NCBI RefSeq assembly: GCF_000156575.1
Contig: NZ_GG666049.1
Coordinates: 110,976-174,975 of the forward strand
Length of the DNA: 64,000 nucleotides
Source of the DNA: Anaerococcus lactolyticus ATCC 51172
GTDB lineage: Bacteria; Bacillota; Clostridia; Tissierellales; Peptoniphilaceae
Direction: 5' to 3'
A program made the translations under genes and the position numbers. Shown here in pieces: positions 8,406 through 17,885 of the stretch. Position 1 is the first letter of the stretch, and every line of letters begins with the position of its first letter. The notes below the pieces were generated by a model. The model was not told where the DNA came from, ran no database searches, and saw only the letters and a list, made by a program, of their open reading frames with translations.

Positions 8406-10295
8406 ATGATTGAGACAAGATTAAAGCAAATATTTGACTACCTAACTCTTGACTACGACTACCATACGTCTAAAGAGATAGGAGAAGTAATGGAGTTATC
8501 TTCTAAAACTATAAGAAAGGAGATAAACCTATTAAATTCAGTGATTAAAGATAAGGGGGCGATAATCGAATCCAAACCAAGCAAGGGCTTCATATTTACC
8601 ATTAAGGATAAGGATAAGTTTAAGATTTTTTTGAAAAACGACTGGTACAAATATGCCTACTACCAGGAAGAAGATGGAGATAAGAATCTTAGATACGTTA
8701 ATATCTTAAGGACCTTCCTATTCTCAAATTCCTACATTAAACAATTTGAACTAGCCGAAACCTTCCACGTAAGTGAATCCCAGATTAACAAAGACCTGCC
8801 AAACATAAGGCAAATCTTAGAAGGATATGACTTAGAACTTGTATCAAAACCCTACTACGGAATGAAAGTAGAAGGAAACGAGAAGGATATAAGGCTTGCG
8901 ATAAAAAATGAAATAGGCGAAGACCCACTCCTCTTTGAAGGCGATAAAGATAGAGACCTCTTCGACAAAATTCAAGAAGTTATAGAAAAAATTGACTTCG
9001 GTGATGACTACTACATGCCCTATGTAAATTTCAAAAATCTAGTCATCCACATCTATATTTCAGTCTTAAGAATTAAGCAAGGAAAATATATAAACCTGGC
9101 AGATGAGTTTAAAAACAAAATAAAATCCTACAAGGAATATCAACTTGCTAAAAATATCGTAGATAAGCTTGAGCTTAAATTAGGAATAAAAATCCCAAAC
9201 CAGGAACTAGGCTATATAACCATGCACCTTGTAGCTAAGAACACTATTAGGGACCAAAAAAATATATCAAGTGAAATACTAAAACTATCACAAGCCATAA
9301 TCGACGAAATTTACAAGGTCTCCAAGTATGACTTTAGGGCAAATATAGACTTTTTCTTCGCCCTAGCCATCCACCTAGGCCCTTTAGTAAACAGGATTAG
9401 GTACGGGTTTAACATGAAAAACCCCATCCTAGATGATATAAAAGAAAATAAAATTTCCTACCTCCTAGCAACAATTGGTGCAAGCGTGGTAAACGAAAAA
9501 TACAAAACAAAACTATCAGAAGACGAAATAGGCTATATAGCCCTCCACATCATGGCAGCTATAAATTCCAACACCATAAATACCAAAAACATATTGATAA
9601 TATGTGGAGCCGGTAATTCTTCAGCCCAGATAATGAAAACTCAGCTAAATAGGCAGTTTGGAAATAACATCAAAGAAATAAGAACTACAGACCTTAGGAG
9701 TCTAGATCAAATAAATATGAATGACTATGACCTAATCATATCATCAGTCAAACTCGGCAACGACTTTGACCTTCCAATTGTCTATGTAGATATCATCTTC
9801 TCAAAAGTCGACTTGGACAATATTAAGATTGCCCTAGACGACACCAGGCTTGGTAAGATTTATGATATTTTTGCAAACTCAGTTCTAGTAAGGACAAGCA
9901 AATTCACAAATAAACTTGAAATTTTAAAATTTATAGCAGAAACAATCGAAGATAAGTCGAATTTTGAAAAAGAAACTGCCCTGAACCAACTCAAAAAAAG
10001 AGAAGAAATGGGACAAACGTCTTTTGATACTATAGCCATTCCCCATATCCTCGACCAGGTAAAGGGAGATTCATATTCGATTATCATAATCCTCGATAAA
10101 CCTATAAAATGGAACGACAATAAGGTTGACTTAGTCTATTCACTTATAGTGGGTGATAGGCTTGGAGATATGAGTCTCTACTATGAAAAACTAGGAGAAT
10201 TCTTATCAAACAAGCCAATCCAGAAAGAAGCCTTAAAAACCAAAGACCCTATGGAATTTATGAACGTATTTATGAAAGGAGGAATAAATGGATAG
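8406..10295 (+). CDS. licR: PRD-domain PTS-controlled transcriptional activator (LicR type)
   Basis: The 629-residue protein has, in order, two helix-turn-helix regions (residues about 5-60 and 90-150; SSKTIRKEINLL, SESQINKDL), two PRD domains (about 170-390, with conserved His in NLVIHIYI, YITMHLV, LAIHLGP and YIALHIM), an EIIB-like domain (IICGAGNSSAQ, about 400-480) and an EIIA-like domain (FDTIAIPHIL, about 500-629). This is the LicR/MtlR architecture in which EIIB and HPr phosphorylation set activity. It is the first gene of the operon and overlaps the EIIA gene by 8 bases, so it most likely activates its own transcription. Confidence 0.9.
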   Translation: MIETRLKQIFDYLTLDYDYHTSKEIGEVMELSSKTIRKEINLLNSVIKDKGAIIESKPSKGFIFTIKDKDKFKIFLKNDWYKYAYYQEEDGDKNLRYVNILRTFLFSNSYIKQFELAETFHVSESQINKDLPNIRQILEGYDLELVSKPYYGMKVEGNEKDIRLAIKNEIGEDPLLFEGDKDRDLFDKIQEVIEKIDFGDDYYMPYVNFKNLVIHIYISVLRIKQGKYINLADEFKNKIKSYKEYQLAKNIVDKLELKLGIKIPNQELGYITMHLVAKNTIRDQKNISSEILKLSQAIIDEIYKVSKYDFRANIDFFFALAIHLGPLVNRIRYGFNMKNPILDDIKENKISYLLATIGASVVNEKYKTKLSEDEIGYIALHIMAAINSNTINTKNILIICGAGNSSAQIMKTQLNRQFGNNIKEIRTTDLRSLDQINMNDYDLIISSVKLGNDFDLPIVYVDIIFSKVDLDNIKIALDDTRLGKIYDIFANSVLVRTSKFTNKLEILKFIAETIEDKSNFEKETALNQLKKREEMGQTSFDTIAIPHILDQVKGDSYSIIIILDKPIKWNDNKVDLVYSLIVGDRLGDMSLYYEKLGEFLSNKPIQKEALKTKDPMEFMNVFMKGGING

Positions 10296-10620
10296 TATCG
10301 AAAAAGTTTACGAGTTGGCCTTCAATATAATTGCCCATGCTGGCGAAAGCAGAAGCCTATCTTCGGAAGCCATGGATGCGGCAGAATCTTATGATTTTGA
10401 TAAAGCAGAGGAGCTCCTAAAGCAAGCTAACGACCAATTCCTAGCCTGCCACGAAGTTCAAACTAGTATGCTTACCAAGGAAGCCAATGGCGAAAAAAAT
10501 GAAATAAACATTATCCTAATCCATGCCCAAGACCACTTAACAATGGCAACTATGGCTATGGAAAATGCAAAAAGATGGATTAGGATAAATAAAAAATTAA
10601 AAGAATTGGAGGAAAAGTAA
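10288..10620 (+). CDS. PTS EIIA, lactose/cellobiose family
   Basis: The 110-residue, all-helical protein has the family order AFNIIAHAGESRSLSSEAMDAA and ILIHAQDHLTMA; the His of IHAQDH is the phosphorylated residue. It passes phosphate from HPr to the EIIB that follows. It overlaps the regulator upstream by 8 bases and the EIIB start by one base (TAATG). LacF/CelC-type trimers have this length. Confidence 0.93.
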   Translation: MDSIEKVYELAFNIIAHAGESRSLSSEAMDAAESYDFDKAEELLKQANDQFLACHEVQTSMLTKEANGEKNEINIILIHAQDHLTMATMAMENAKRWIRINKKLKELEEK

Positions 10621-10937
10621 TGAAAAAAGTAATGCTTATTTGTAATGCTGGTATGAGTTCATCTCTTATGGCAAAGAAAGTCACTGAGCAATTAGAAAAA
10701 GACGGTAAGGACATTATTGTCGATGCCACAACAAGTAGCGACAGCGAGAGAGTCCTAAGTGGAAGCGACTATGACATGGTCCTTGTAAGTCCACAAATAA
10801 GAATGTATTTTGATGCTTACAAGGAAAAAGCCGATGCAAATGGCAAGGCCATAGCTCAAGTTCCATTTAATGCCTATGCCCCAACTCCTTCTGGCATAAA
10901 AAATATGGAAAATATAATCTTAGAAAGTCTTGAATAG
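10620..10937 (+). CDS. PTS EIIB, cellobiose type
   Basis: The 105-residue protein starts KKVMLICNAGMSSSLMAKK; the Cys in LICNAGMSSS is the phosphorylation site. The remainder (DYDMVLVSPQIRMYFD) is standard for cellobiose-type EIIB. It sits between EIIA and the phospho-beta-glucosidase with only 5 bases to the next gene. It is a paralogue of the EIIB at 1275. Confidence 0.93.
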   Translation: MKKVMLICNAGMSSSLMAKKVTEQLEKDGKDIIVDATTSSDSERVLSGSDYDMVLVSPQIRMYFDAYKEKADANGKAIAQVPFNAYAPTPSGIKNMENIILESLE

Positions 10938-10942
10938 GAGAA

Positions 10943-12301
10943 ATGATGGATAAACAATTATTCTGGGGAAACTCCACTTCATCCATGCAAACGGAAGGTG
11001 CCTACGATTTAGACGGAAAAGGCAAGTCTGTCTATGACATTAGAGAGGCAAGTGAAAATCTTAGCGACTGGAAGGTAGCCATAGATGAATATCATAGGTA
11101 TGAAGAAGACATTAAACTTATGAAAGAAATGGGAGCAAACTCTTACAGGTTCCAGATCTCATGGTCAAGAGTCTTGCCAAAAGGCTATGGGGAAGTTAAT
11201 GAAAAGGGTTTGGAATTTTATGATAAGTTAATTGCGTGTCTTGAAAAATATCAAATAGAACCCATTATTTGCCTCTACCACTTCGATATGCCTCTTTATT
11301 TGAGCGAAAAATACAACGGTTTTTCTTCAAAAAAAGTAATTGACTATTTCTTTGAATTTTCAAAAATAATAATCGACAGGTACCACGAAAGAGTAAAATA
11401 TTGGCTAACTTTCAATGAGCACAACCTTTACTCATCTGATTTTGCCCTAACCATAGCTGGTAGCAACCTAGAAATAAACCCTACTAATATCCACCAAGTT
11501 CAATATAACACCCTGGTTGGTCATGGAAGGGTTGCAAGGTATGTCCACGAGCATTACAAAGATTTAAAAATTGGTGGCATGTTGGCATACACTACCTACT
11601 ACCCATATTCGTCAAAGCCTGAAGATAATTATATTAGAAATGCTTATGATAACTTTGATTACAACTTGTATTTGAATGTCTTCACCCAAAAGGGGTATAT
11701 GAATACCTTTAAGGCCTACCTAGAGAAAAATAATATTAAAATCGAAAAAACAGATCAAGAAGAAGAAATACTCAACAATATAAAAAGTGATTTTATCGCC
11801 TTCTCCTACTACAGGTCAGCAACCCTTAAGTATCAAGGAAAAGACTACTGTCCACTAAATACGGATGTCTTTGTAAAAAATGACTATCTTGATAGGAATG
11901 AATGGAATTGGGAAATCGACCCTATGGGTTTGGAAATCGCCATGTTAGAAATTTACAATAGGACTAATTTACCAATATTCATAGTCGAAAACGGCATAGG
12001 ACTCAGAGAAGAGCTTCCAGAAAATGAATTTATAGAGGATGATTTAAGAATTAAATACCTAAAAAGCCACTTTGATGCCATGGCACGCGCTATAGATAAG
12101 GGAGTCGAGTGTATGGGCTATCTTGGCTGGGGCTTTATAGATATACTTTCCTCATCAGGAAGCATGGACAAAAGGTATGGGGTGGTTTATGTAAATAGAG
12201 ATAACCACGACTTGAAAGATTTAAGAAGGATAAAAAAGAAAAGTTTTGCTTATGTTAAGCAAGTATTTGAATCTAACGGAAAGGAAAGAAAAATAAAATG
12301 A
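10943..12301 (+). CDS. GH1 6-phospho-beta-glucosidase
   Basis: The 452-residue GH1 enzyme contains FRFQISWSR-like SYRFQISWSRVLP, HFDMPLYLSEKYNG, the acid/base Glu in LTFNEHN and the nucleophile Glu in IFIVENGIG. The lysine and serine-rich end (KRYGVVYVNRD, RRIKKKSFAY) fits phospho-sugar binding. It hydrolyses phosphorylated beta-glucosides (cellobiose-6P, salicin-6P class) delivered by the adjacent PTS. TAGGAGAA precedes the start; an ATG one codon later is an alternative. It overlaps EIIC by 4 bases. Confidence 0.92.
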   Translation: MMDKQLFWGNSTSSMQTEGAYDLDGKGKSVYDIREASENLSDWKVAIDEYHRYEEDIKLMKEMGANSYRFQISWSRVLPKGYGEVNEKGLEFYDKLIACLEKYQIEPIICLYHFDMPLYLSEKYNGFSSKKVIDYFFEFSKIIIDRYHERVKYWLTFNEHNLYSSDFALTIAGSNLEINPTNIHQVQYNTLVGHGRVARYVHEHYKDLKIGGMLAYTTYYPYSSKPEDNYIRNAYDNFDYNLYLNVFTQKGYMNTFKAYLEKNNIKIEKTDQEEEILNNIKSDFIAFSYYRSATLKYQGKDYCPLNTDVFVKNDYLDRNEWNWEIDPMGLEIAMLEIYNRTNLPIFIVENGIGLREELPENEFIEDDLRIKYLKSHFDAMARAIDKGVECMGYLGWGFIDILSSSGSMDKRYGVVYVNRDNHDLKDLRRIKKKSFAYVKQVFESNGKERKIK

Positions 12302-13608
12302 CAGAAAAAAATAAAAGATCATTCGTAGACAAGCTTTCAGAAGCTAGTATGAAATTTGGATCACAAATTCACCTAAAATCTCTAAGAGATGCTTTCGCAA
12401 TAATGCTCCCACTATTTATAATTGCAGGTATAGCAGTGTTAATCAACGCTGTAATTCTACCAAAAATTTTAAACGAAGCTCAAATGGCTGTCGCTTCACA
12501 CTGGGCAATATCAGTTGCCAATGCTACCTTGAGTATATCAGGTCTTCTAATCTGTGGTATTGTAGCTTATACCCTATCAATGAACAAGGGCTTTGAACAT
12601 GCGATAACAGCTGTAATGATTGCCATAGCATCATTAATAGTAATGATGCCTCAAACAATTGATGTGACTGGAGCAAACGGAGAAGTTGTCCAAGCTGGAG
12701 GCATCCTATCTTACGGAAACCTCGGCACTAACTCTATGTTTGGTGGTATAATTATGGGTCTTCTTGCAACAGAATTATTCATCAGACTATCCAACATCAA
12801 GGCTATAAAGATAAACATAGGCGGAAACGTACCACCAGCTGTAAACAATTCATTTAATAACCTAATACCAGTAATACTTACTCTTCTTATCTTCTCAATC
12901 CTATCATTCGTGCTATTCTACTTCTTCCAAGTAGACCTAATAACACTAATAGCAACAATGATTCAAGAGCCTTTAAGAAAAGTAAATACTTCATTACTCG
13001 GAACAATCTTAATCTACAGCCTAGGTAATTTAATATTTACCTTCGGTATCCACCAAGCTGTAATTTACTCAACAATCCTAGAACCATTACTTCTTGTAAA
13101 CATTAATGAAAATATGGATGCTGCAAGAGCAGGTCTTGAAATCCCACACATAATGAACCTCAGTCTTGTCCAATGCTACGGTCTTATCGGTGGATCAGGA
13201 TCAACAATCTGCTTATTGATAGCAGTCTTCCTCTTCTTTAGAAAAAACAAACAATACAGACAAATTGGTGAGCTATCATTCTTGCCTGGACTATTTAACA
13301 TAAACGAGCCAATCATCTTTGGTCTTCCAATAGTATTCAACCTCCCAATGATGATTCCTTTCGTGGTAGTTCCAGCTATGGGTATCCTTGTAAGTTACCT
13401 AGCAACATTAGTAGGCTTTATGAATAAGGCAAGCGTCCTAGTACCATGGACAACACCTCCACTATTAAACGCTTATCTTGCAACAGGAGCTGATTTTAGG
13501 GCAGTCTTAGTTCAATTAGTAGTAATAGCACTTGGTGTATTAATCTACCTACCATTCTTAAAAATAAGTGCTAAAACTCTTGAAAAACAAGCAGAACTAG
13601 AAAAATAA
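12298..13608 (+). CDS. PTS EIIC, cellobiose/beta-glucoside permease
   Basis: The 436-residue membrane protein has about ten helices. LKSLRDAFAIMLPLFIIAG opens the first helix, INEPIIFGLPIVFN is the family substrate loop, and VPWTTPPLL comes near the end. It forms the channel of the beta-glucoside PTS, with the EIIA and EIIB of this operon. It overlaps the glucosidase gene by ATGA. A strong terminator ends the operon. Confidence 0.93.
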   Translation: MTEKNKRSFVDKLSEASMKFGSQIHLKSLRDAFAIMLPLFIIAGIAVLINAVILPKILNEAQMAVASHWAISVANATLSISGLLICGIVAYTLSMNKGFEHAITAVMIAIASLIVMMPQTIDVTGANGEVVQAGGILSYGNLGTNSMFGGIIMGLLATELFIRLSNIKAIKINIGGNVPPAVNNSFNNLIPVILTLLIFSILSFVLFYFFQVDLITLIATMIQEPLRKVNTSLLGTILIYSLGNLIFTFGIHQAVIYSTILEPLLLVNINENMDAARAGLEIPHIMNLSLVQCYGLIGGSGSTICLLIAVFLFFRKNKQYRQIGELSFLPGLFNINEPIIFGLPIVFNLPMMIPFVVVPAMGILVSYLATLVGFMNKASVLVPWTTPPLLNAYLATGADFRAVLVQLVVIALGVLIYLPFLKISAKTLEKQAELEK

Positions 13609-13620
13609 AGTTGCAAAATT

Positions 13621-13658
13621 AAACCTTGTGCTATCCCAGCACAAGGTTTGTTTTTTTT
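13621..13658 (+). terminator. Rho-independent terminator of the beta-glucoside operon
   Basis: AAACCTTGTGC (13621-13631), loop of seven, GCACAAGGTTT (13639-13649), then GTTTTTTTT. Confidence 0.93.
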
Positions 13659-13717
13659 GTAAGAATAATTATTTTGTTACAGCCGGTAATCTTTCAAAAA
13701 ATTCATATCTTTGAAGG

Positions 13718-13863
13718 TATAATCAATATGTAAAGCAAACTATCGCCATGACTTTTAATAAAATCATATTTTAGTTAGTTTGTATTTAATTAAATGTTTT
13801 ATAGATAAGTGAGTCCTTACACCTATCTATCGAAAATAATTAAGGAAGGATTATTATTGTTTT
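13718..13863 (+). promoter_or_regulatory. Promoter and structured leader of the MFS gene
   Basis: TATAAT at 13718-13723 gives a likely start near 13730 and so a leader of about 130 bases. It can fold a nested hairpin (CAAACTA 13736-13742 with TAGTTTG 13776-13782, inner ATGA/TCAT) and a second hairpin (ATAGATA 13801-13807 with TATCTAT 13824-13830). Neither has a T-run. No known riboswitch was recognised. Confidence 0.4.
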
Positions 13864-15009
13864 ATGCAAAAAACAACTAAAAAAGATTGGGCTGCCTTGT
13901 TTATAGCTCTCTTTCACACCACTCCCATAGCTATAAACCAGTTTGCTCCAAACATTATTGATGGCCTAGGCATTCCTATAAGCATCACCGAGCTTATCCT
14001 CAGCTTGAATGCCATTACAGGCACTATTTTTTTGTTGCTTTCAGGAAATATCAACGAAAAATTCGGCATGAGAAAGACAACTATCTTCGGTCTTAGTCTT
14101 GTTATTATAAGCGGACTTATCCCCTTATGCTTTAGGAGCGAACTAGGTATTATCTTAAATAGGTTAATCCTTGGAACTGGTATAGGTATCTACGGGGCGA
14201 ACTCATCCACCTACATAAGCATCTTTAATTCGGGAAATAAAAAAGCTAAGTTACTAGGCTTTAGGAATGCTTTTGAGATGATTGGACTTATCCTTGCGAT
14301 TTTCCTAGCAGGATCTTTGGGCAAAAATGATTTTTATAATTCATTTGCGGTCTATGTAATAGCCCTCCTTCCTCTCATATTTTTTGTAGCTACCATACCC
14401 GAGGTCAAGTTTGATAGCTCAGAGAGCGATGAAAAATTTAAGGCAAATAGATTTGTAAAGTATTATGCTGCCATATCCTTCATTGTCATCATGTCTACAA
14501 GTGCTATGAACTTAAGATTTCCCACTGTGCTTGCAAAAAACGGAATAATCGGCGAGTCAATCAGCCTTTATACAATGATTATCATGTTTGTTGGTATGGT
14601 TGGTGGTTTTGCCTTTGGTAAGGTGTATGAAATTTTTAAAAACCATACATTAAAAGTTGCGATCTTGATGGTAATTATAGGCAGTATTCTAATTTCAATT
14701 ACAGACGAGTCTGTCAGCCTCTTGGTTATTGGTGTTGGCCTAGCCACATTTTTCCAATCAATAGTTATATCTTACTTGGTTGGAGACCTGGAAAACCAAA
14801 TGATAAGCAAACACATTGCCAAGGCAACTGGAATAATCTTCGCATCTAATAACATAGGTACGCTCATTTCCCCTCTTGTCTTGTTGGCGCTTAAAAATAT
14901 CACCGGTTTTACAAACTTAACTGGGGTCTTCATTGGCATTGCTGCAATTTTGACCTTGTTCTTACTGTATGAAATTTTTTTCTTAAAGAGTGATATAAAT
15001 AAGATTTGA
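13864..15009 (+). CDS. Major facilitator superfamily transporter
   Basis: The 381-residue protein has about twelve hydrophobic helices. NINEKFGMRKTTIFG is the typical loop between helices 2 and 3, and a second polar loop (SSESDEKFKANRF) divides the halves. It is an MFS permease of unknown substrate, similar in style to CynX/NimT or drug-exporter branches. The AAGGAAGG box lies 13 bases before the ATG, rather far. The next gene, an esterase, follows after 135 bases on the same strand. Confidence 0.85.
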   Translation: MQKTTKKDWAALFIALFHTTPIAINQFAPNIIDGLGIPISITELILSLNAITGTIFLLLSGNINEKFGMRKTTIFGLSLVIISGLIPLCFRSELGIILNRLILGTGIGIYGANSSTYISIFNSGNKKAKLLGFRNAFEMIGLILAIFLAGSLGKNDFYNSFAVYVIALLPLIFFVATIPEVKFDSSESDEKFKANRFVKYYAAISFIVIMSTSAMNLRFPTVLAKNGIIGESISLYTMIIMFVGMVGGFAFGKVYEIFKNHTLKVAILMVIIGSILISITDESVSLLVIGVGLATFFQSIVISYLVGDLENQMISKHIAKATGIIFASNNIGTLISPLVLLALKNITGFTNLTGVFIGIAAILTLFLLYEIFFLKSDINKI

Positions 15010-15144
15010 AATTTTTGCTAGACATAAAGGCCTTATATAAAGTTGATGGATTGTGAAAATCAGCTCCTTTAAAAGACCTATAGTCTAAGTCTTGATCAAC
15101 CCCTTGATTTTTGTGGCTAATAAGAAGTGGAAAGTTGGAATTTT

Positions 15145-16050
15145 ATGAATGAAAACAAAAGGGACCTCTATCCTGATTTGGGTCTTGAGGATATTATTGA
15201 AATTTTAAGAAAAAAAGACGAAAGCCGTTTGGCTTGCGCAAATTATTCTACAGGTGAGGTAAGGGTTGTTTCTGACCTTGCCTACAAGGATGACGGAGAT
15301 TTTTACCATAACTTTGATATATATTATGGAAATTCTACCGGCAAAATCCTTCCTACTGTGGTTAATGTCCATGGTGGTGGCCTTGTTTATGGGACTAAGG
15401 AAATTTGCAAACAGGCTTGTGTTTGTCTGGCAAAACTTGGGTTTAATGTCGCTAATGTCAACTACAGGCTCTTGCCAAATGTCACTTTCAAAGACCAAAT
15501 AAGGGATGTGGTTGATGGACTTACTTATCTTGCGGAAAATGCTAGCAAGTTAGGTCTTTATACCGAAGATTTTTTTCTTATGTCGGATTCTGCTGGTTCT
15601 TTTCTGACACTGGCTGCCTACGCCCTAATGAAAGATGAGAACTTCAGGAAAATCTTTGGCATCCCTGCCAAAAACATAAATATCTCAGCTATGGGTTTTA
15701 TTTCTCCCATGACTGGACTTATGAAAACAGGATCCCTTGCTCTAATCAACGAACCTACTAGACGTGGTCTCAGTGATGAAGAAATTCCTTTTACAGATGA
15801 CATCCTAAGAGCCCTAAAGCATACCACCTTGCCAAAAACTATAATCGCAACTAGCGAAGAAGATTTTATCAGGTCCCAGGCGCTCGCCCTAAAAAAATTC
15901 CTAGACGCAAAAAATATAAAAAATAAATTCCTAGATTTTAAGAAAAACGACTCCTATCCCCTAGGTCACAGCTTTGCCTTCTCCCACCCAAACCTTGACG
16001 AAAGCGAGCAAGTCTTTGAGGAAATGAGTAGATTTTTCAAAAACTTTTAA
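15145..16050 (+). CDS. Alpha/beta hydrolase (hormone-sensitive-lipase-like esterase)
   Basis: The 301-residue protein carries VVNVHGGGLVYG (HGGG oxyanion hole), MSDSAGSFLTLAA (the GxSxG elbow in the variant form SDSAG, with Ser as nucleophile) and SYPLGHSFAFSHP (His of the triad); the Asp is probably in IIATSEEDFI. This is the BD-FAE/HSL-like esterase pattern. It would cleave short-chain or acetyl esters in the cytoplasm. The ATG at 15145 is preferred; an in-frame GTG at 15127 is possible but has a worse ribosome site. The first elbow residue is Ser instead of Gly. Confidence 0.8.
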   Translation: MNENKRDLYPDLGLEDIIEILRKKDESRLACANYSTGEVRVVSDLAYKDDGDFYHNFDIYYGNSTGKILPTVVNVHGGGLVYGTKEICKQACVCLAKLGFNVANVNYRLLPNVTFKDQIRDVVDGLTYLAENASKLGLYTEDFFLMSDSAGSFLTLAAYALMKDENFRKIFGIPAKNINISAMGFISPMTGLMKTGSLALINEPTRRGLSDEEIPFTDDILRALKHTTLPKTIIATSEEDFIRSQALALKKFLDAKNIKNKFLDFKKNDSYPLGHSFAFSHPNLDESEQVFEEMSRFFKNF

Positions 16051-16072
16051 GAGGCACAAGCCTCTTTTTTTA
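16049..16072 (+). terminator. Rho-independent terminator
   Basis: AAGAGGC (16049-16055), loop ACAA, GCCTCTT (16060-16066), T-run; it includes the esterase stop codon. Confidence 0.88.
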
Positions 16073-16193
16073 TAAAGATTAGATACTTGATAATAAACAA
16101 TCAAAAATCGAGAATCATCCTGTCAAAAATTTTAAAAACTCTCAGTACAGACACTCTTACCCATCGCTCTTACATAAAAAATAGTTTGCTTAG

Positions 16194-16228
16194 ATAAAAA
16201 TAAACCAGGGCGTGTGAACCCCGGTTTA
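16194..16228 (-). terminator. Rho-independent terminator of the serine operon
   Basis: Minus strand AAACCGGGG, loop, CCCTGGTTT (plus 16219-16227 and 16202-16210) followed by ATTTTTATC. It lies just downstream of sdaAA. Confidence 0.85.
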
Positions 16229-16232
16229 TCTA

Positions 16233-17123
16233 TTATTCTTCCTCTTCAGGAAGTTTGTCTATATATTTTCTTTTTAGTTTGAGTGATGATGGACAGACTG
16301 CTATGCCTCCTTCACCTGTTTCACGAAGTCTTTCTGGGAGGCTGTCGCCTACTCTTTTCATCGCTTCTACTGCTTCATCGAAGGTGACAAACATTTCTAC
16401 TCCTGCCATTGCCATGTCGGCACTTGCTAGGGCGTTCATGATGCCATTTGCATTTCTAAGGTTGCAAGGGAACTCTACCATGCCACCAATTGGGTCGCAG
16501 ATTAGACCCATGATGTTTAAGAGAGCTGCTGTTGCAGCATTTTCTTGAATTTCTACATCATAGCCTCTAAGATAGCATACTGCTGCGGCTGCCATGGCTG
16601 CAGCTGACCCTGTTTCTGCCTGGCATCCACCTTCTGCTCCTGCAAAAGTTGCATTGTCAAAGATGACCTGGCCAATTTGAGTTGATATCAATAGGGCCTC
16701 ACACAGACTCCTGTCATCGCAATTATATTTGTGTTTCATGGTCATGAGGGTGGCGGGGATAATGCCTGCTGATCCTGCAGTTGGCGCTGCTACTATCCTA
16801 CCCATGGCCGCATTTACTTCTGATGTTGAAAATGCCATTGCCATGGCTGTTGATGCGACTTGCCCTAATACTGCTTCGCCTTTTAGATAGTAGTCATGCA
16901 TTTTTCTTGCATTGCCTCCTGTCATGCCAGTGACGCTTCTTACGTCTTCTGCAAGTGCTCTTTCGGATGAAGCTTTCATTACATCTAAAGTTTTTTGAAG
17001 TCTTTGGAAAATTTCCTCTTCGCTTTTGCCTGTATTCTCTATTTCATCTTTTATGGCCAATTGCCAAAGGTTAAGATTTTCTTCCTTGCATCTTTCCTTT
17101 AATAATTTCATTGTAGTAAGCAT
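16233..17123 (-). CDS. sdaAA: L-serine dehydratase, alpha subunit
   Basis: The 296-residue subunit has the catalytic [4Fe-4S] cysteines expected for the family (candidates in RSLCEALL, GGCQAETGSAAAMAA, LICDPIGGMVEFPC). The motifs MTGGNARKMHDY and AAPTAGSAGIIPATLM are typical of the two-subunit Firmicute enzyme. With the beta subunit it deaminates L-serine to pyruvate and ammonia, feeding fermentation. It starts 8 bases after sdaAB ends. The cluster is oxygen-sensitive, matching an anaerobe. Confidence 0.95.
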   Translation of the reverse strand: MLTTMKLLKERCKEENLNLWQLAIKDEIENTGKSEEEIFQRLQKTLDVMKASSERALAEDVRSVTGMTGGNARKMHDYYLKGEAVLGQVASTAMAMAFSTSEVNAAMGRIVAAPTAGSAGIIPATLMTMKHKYNCDDRSLCEALLISTQIGQVIFDNATFAGAEGGCQAETGSAAAMAAAAVCYLRGYDVEIQENAATAALLNIMGLICDPIGGMVEFPCNLRNANGIMNALASADMAMAGVEMFVTFDEAVEAMKRVGDSLPERLRETGEGGIAVCPSSLKLKRKYIDKLPEEEE

Positions 17124-17131
17124 ATCTAATC

Positions 17132-17791
17132 CTATCCTATATATTTCAAGAAGGTGAATTCTTTGCCTTCCCTGATTTTTTCAAGGACTCCTTCTTTTAG
17201 TGGTTCATCTAACTCACAAACTAGCATTACATTGTCGCCATCTTTGATTGTTTTCATCATATGGATGTTGTAGCCATATTCAAATAGAACCCCTGACACG
17301 TGGGCTATTACACCCTTTTGTTCGCCATAAGCCATAAAGAGAGTTGGTTTATTGGCATAGTATTCGATTGCATTGCCATTTACTTTTGTAATTACAATCG
17401 CACCCCCACCTATAGATGAGCCTTGAACTTCAAGTGGTGTTCTATCTGCGTACTTAAAGACTATCTTCACTGTGTTTGGGTGCACATCGCCAAGGTCAGT
17501 TTCAAAAAATTCGTATTTTATTCCCGCCTTGTCTGCATAGTCAAAGGAATTTATTATCCTATCATCATCTGGTTCAAATCCTAAAACTCCACCAACCAAA
17601 GCCCTATTGGTGCCATGACCCTTATAGGTTTTGGCAAAAGATCCGTGGAGGTAAAAATCAACTTCATTAAAATTTCTATCGACCATTCTTCTTGCTATAT
17701 TACCAATTTTGCAAGCTCCAGCTGTATGCGAGCTTGATGGTCCGACCATAATCGGTCCCATTATATCAAATATTGAAGAATTTACTGCCAT
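17132..17791 (-). CDS. sdaAB: L-serine dehydratase, beta subunit
   Basis: The 219-residue subunit has FDIMGPIMVGPSSSHTAGA near the N-terminus and a C-terminal ACT domain (GVIAHVSGVLFEYGYNIHMM). ACT domains in this family sense serine. The start at 17791 is supported by AAAGGAGAT; the open frame runs to 17842 without a site. It lies between the symporter gene and sdaAA in one transcription unit, with a hairpin in the 94-base gap upstream. Confidence 0.95.
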   Translation of the reverse strand: MAVNSSIFDIMGPIMVGPSSSHTAGACKIGNIARRMVDRNFNEVDFYLHGSFAKTYKGHGTNRALVGGVLGFEPDDDRIINSFDYADKAGIKYEFFETDLGDVHPNTVKIVFKYADRTPLEVQGSSIGGGAIVITKVNGNAIEYYANKPTLFMAYGEQKGVIAHVSGVLFEYGYNIHMMKTIKDGDNVMLVCELDEPLKEGVLEKIREGKEFTFLKYIG

Positions 17792-17815
17792 AATATCTCC
17801 TTTTAAAATTATAAA

Positions 17816-17863
17816 GGGGCTGTTAACCCTATTAACTTCCATTAATATTTCGTTAACATCCCC
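17816..17863 (-). other. Intercistronic hairpin between symporter and sdaAB
   Basis: On the minus strand GGGG-AT-GTTAA pairs with TTAAC-AG-CCCC around a 26-base loop, with no T-run. It could protect or process the mRNA so that symporter and dehydratase levels differ. Confidence 0.4.
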
Positions 17864-17885
17864 TAATATTGCAAAATTTTACGTC

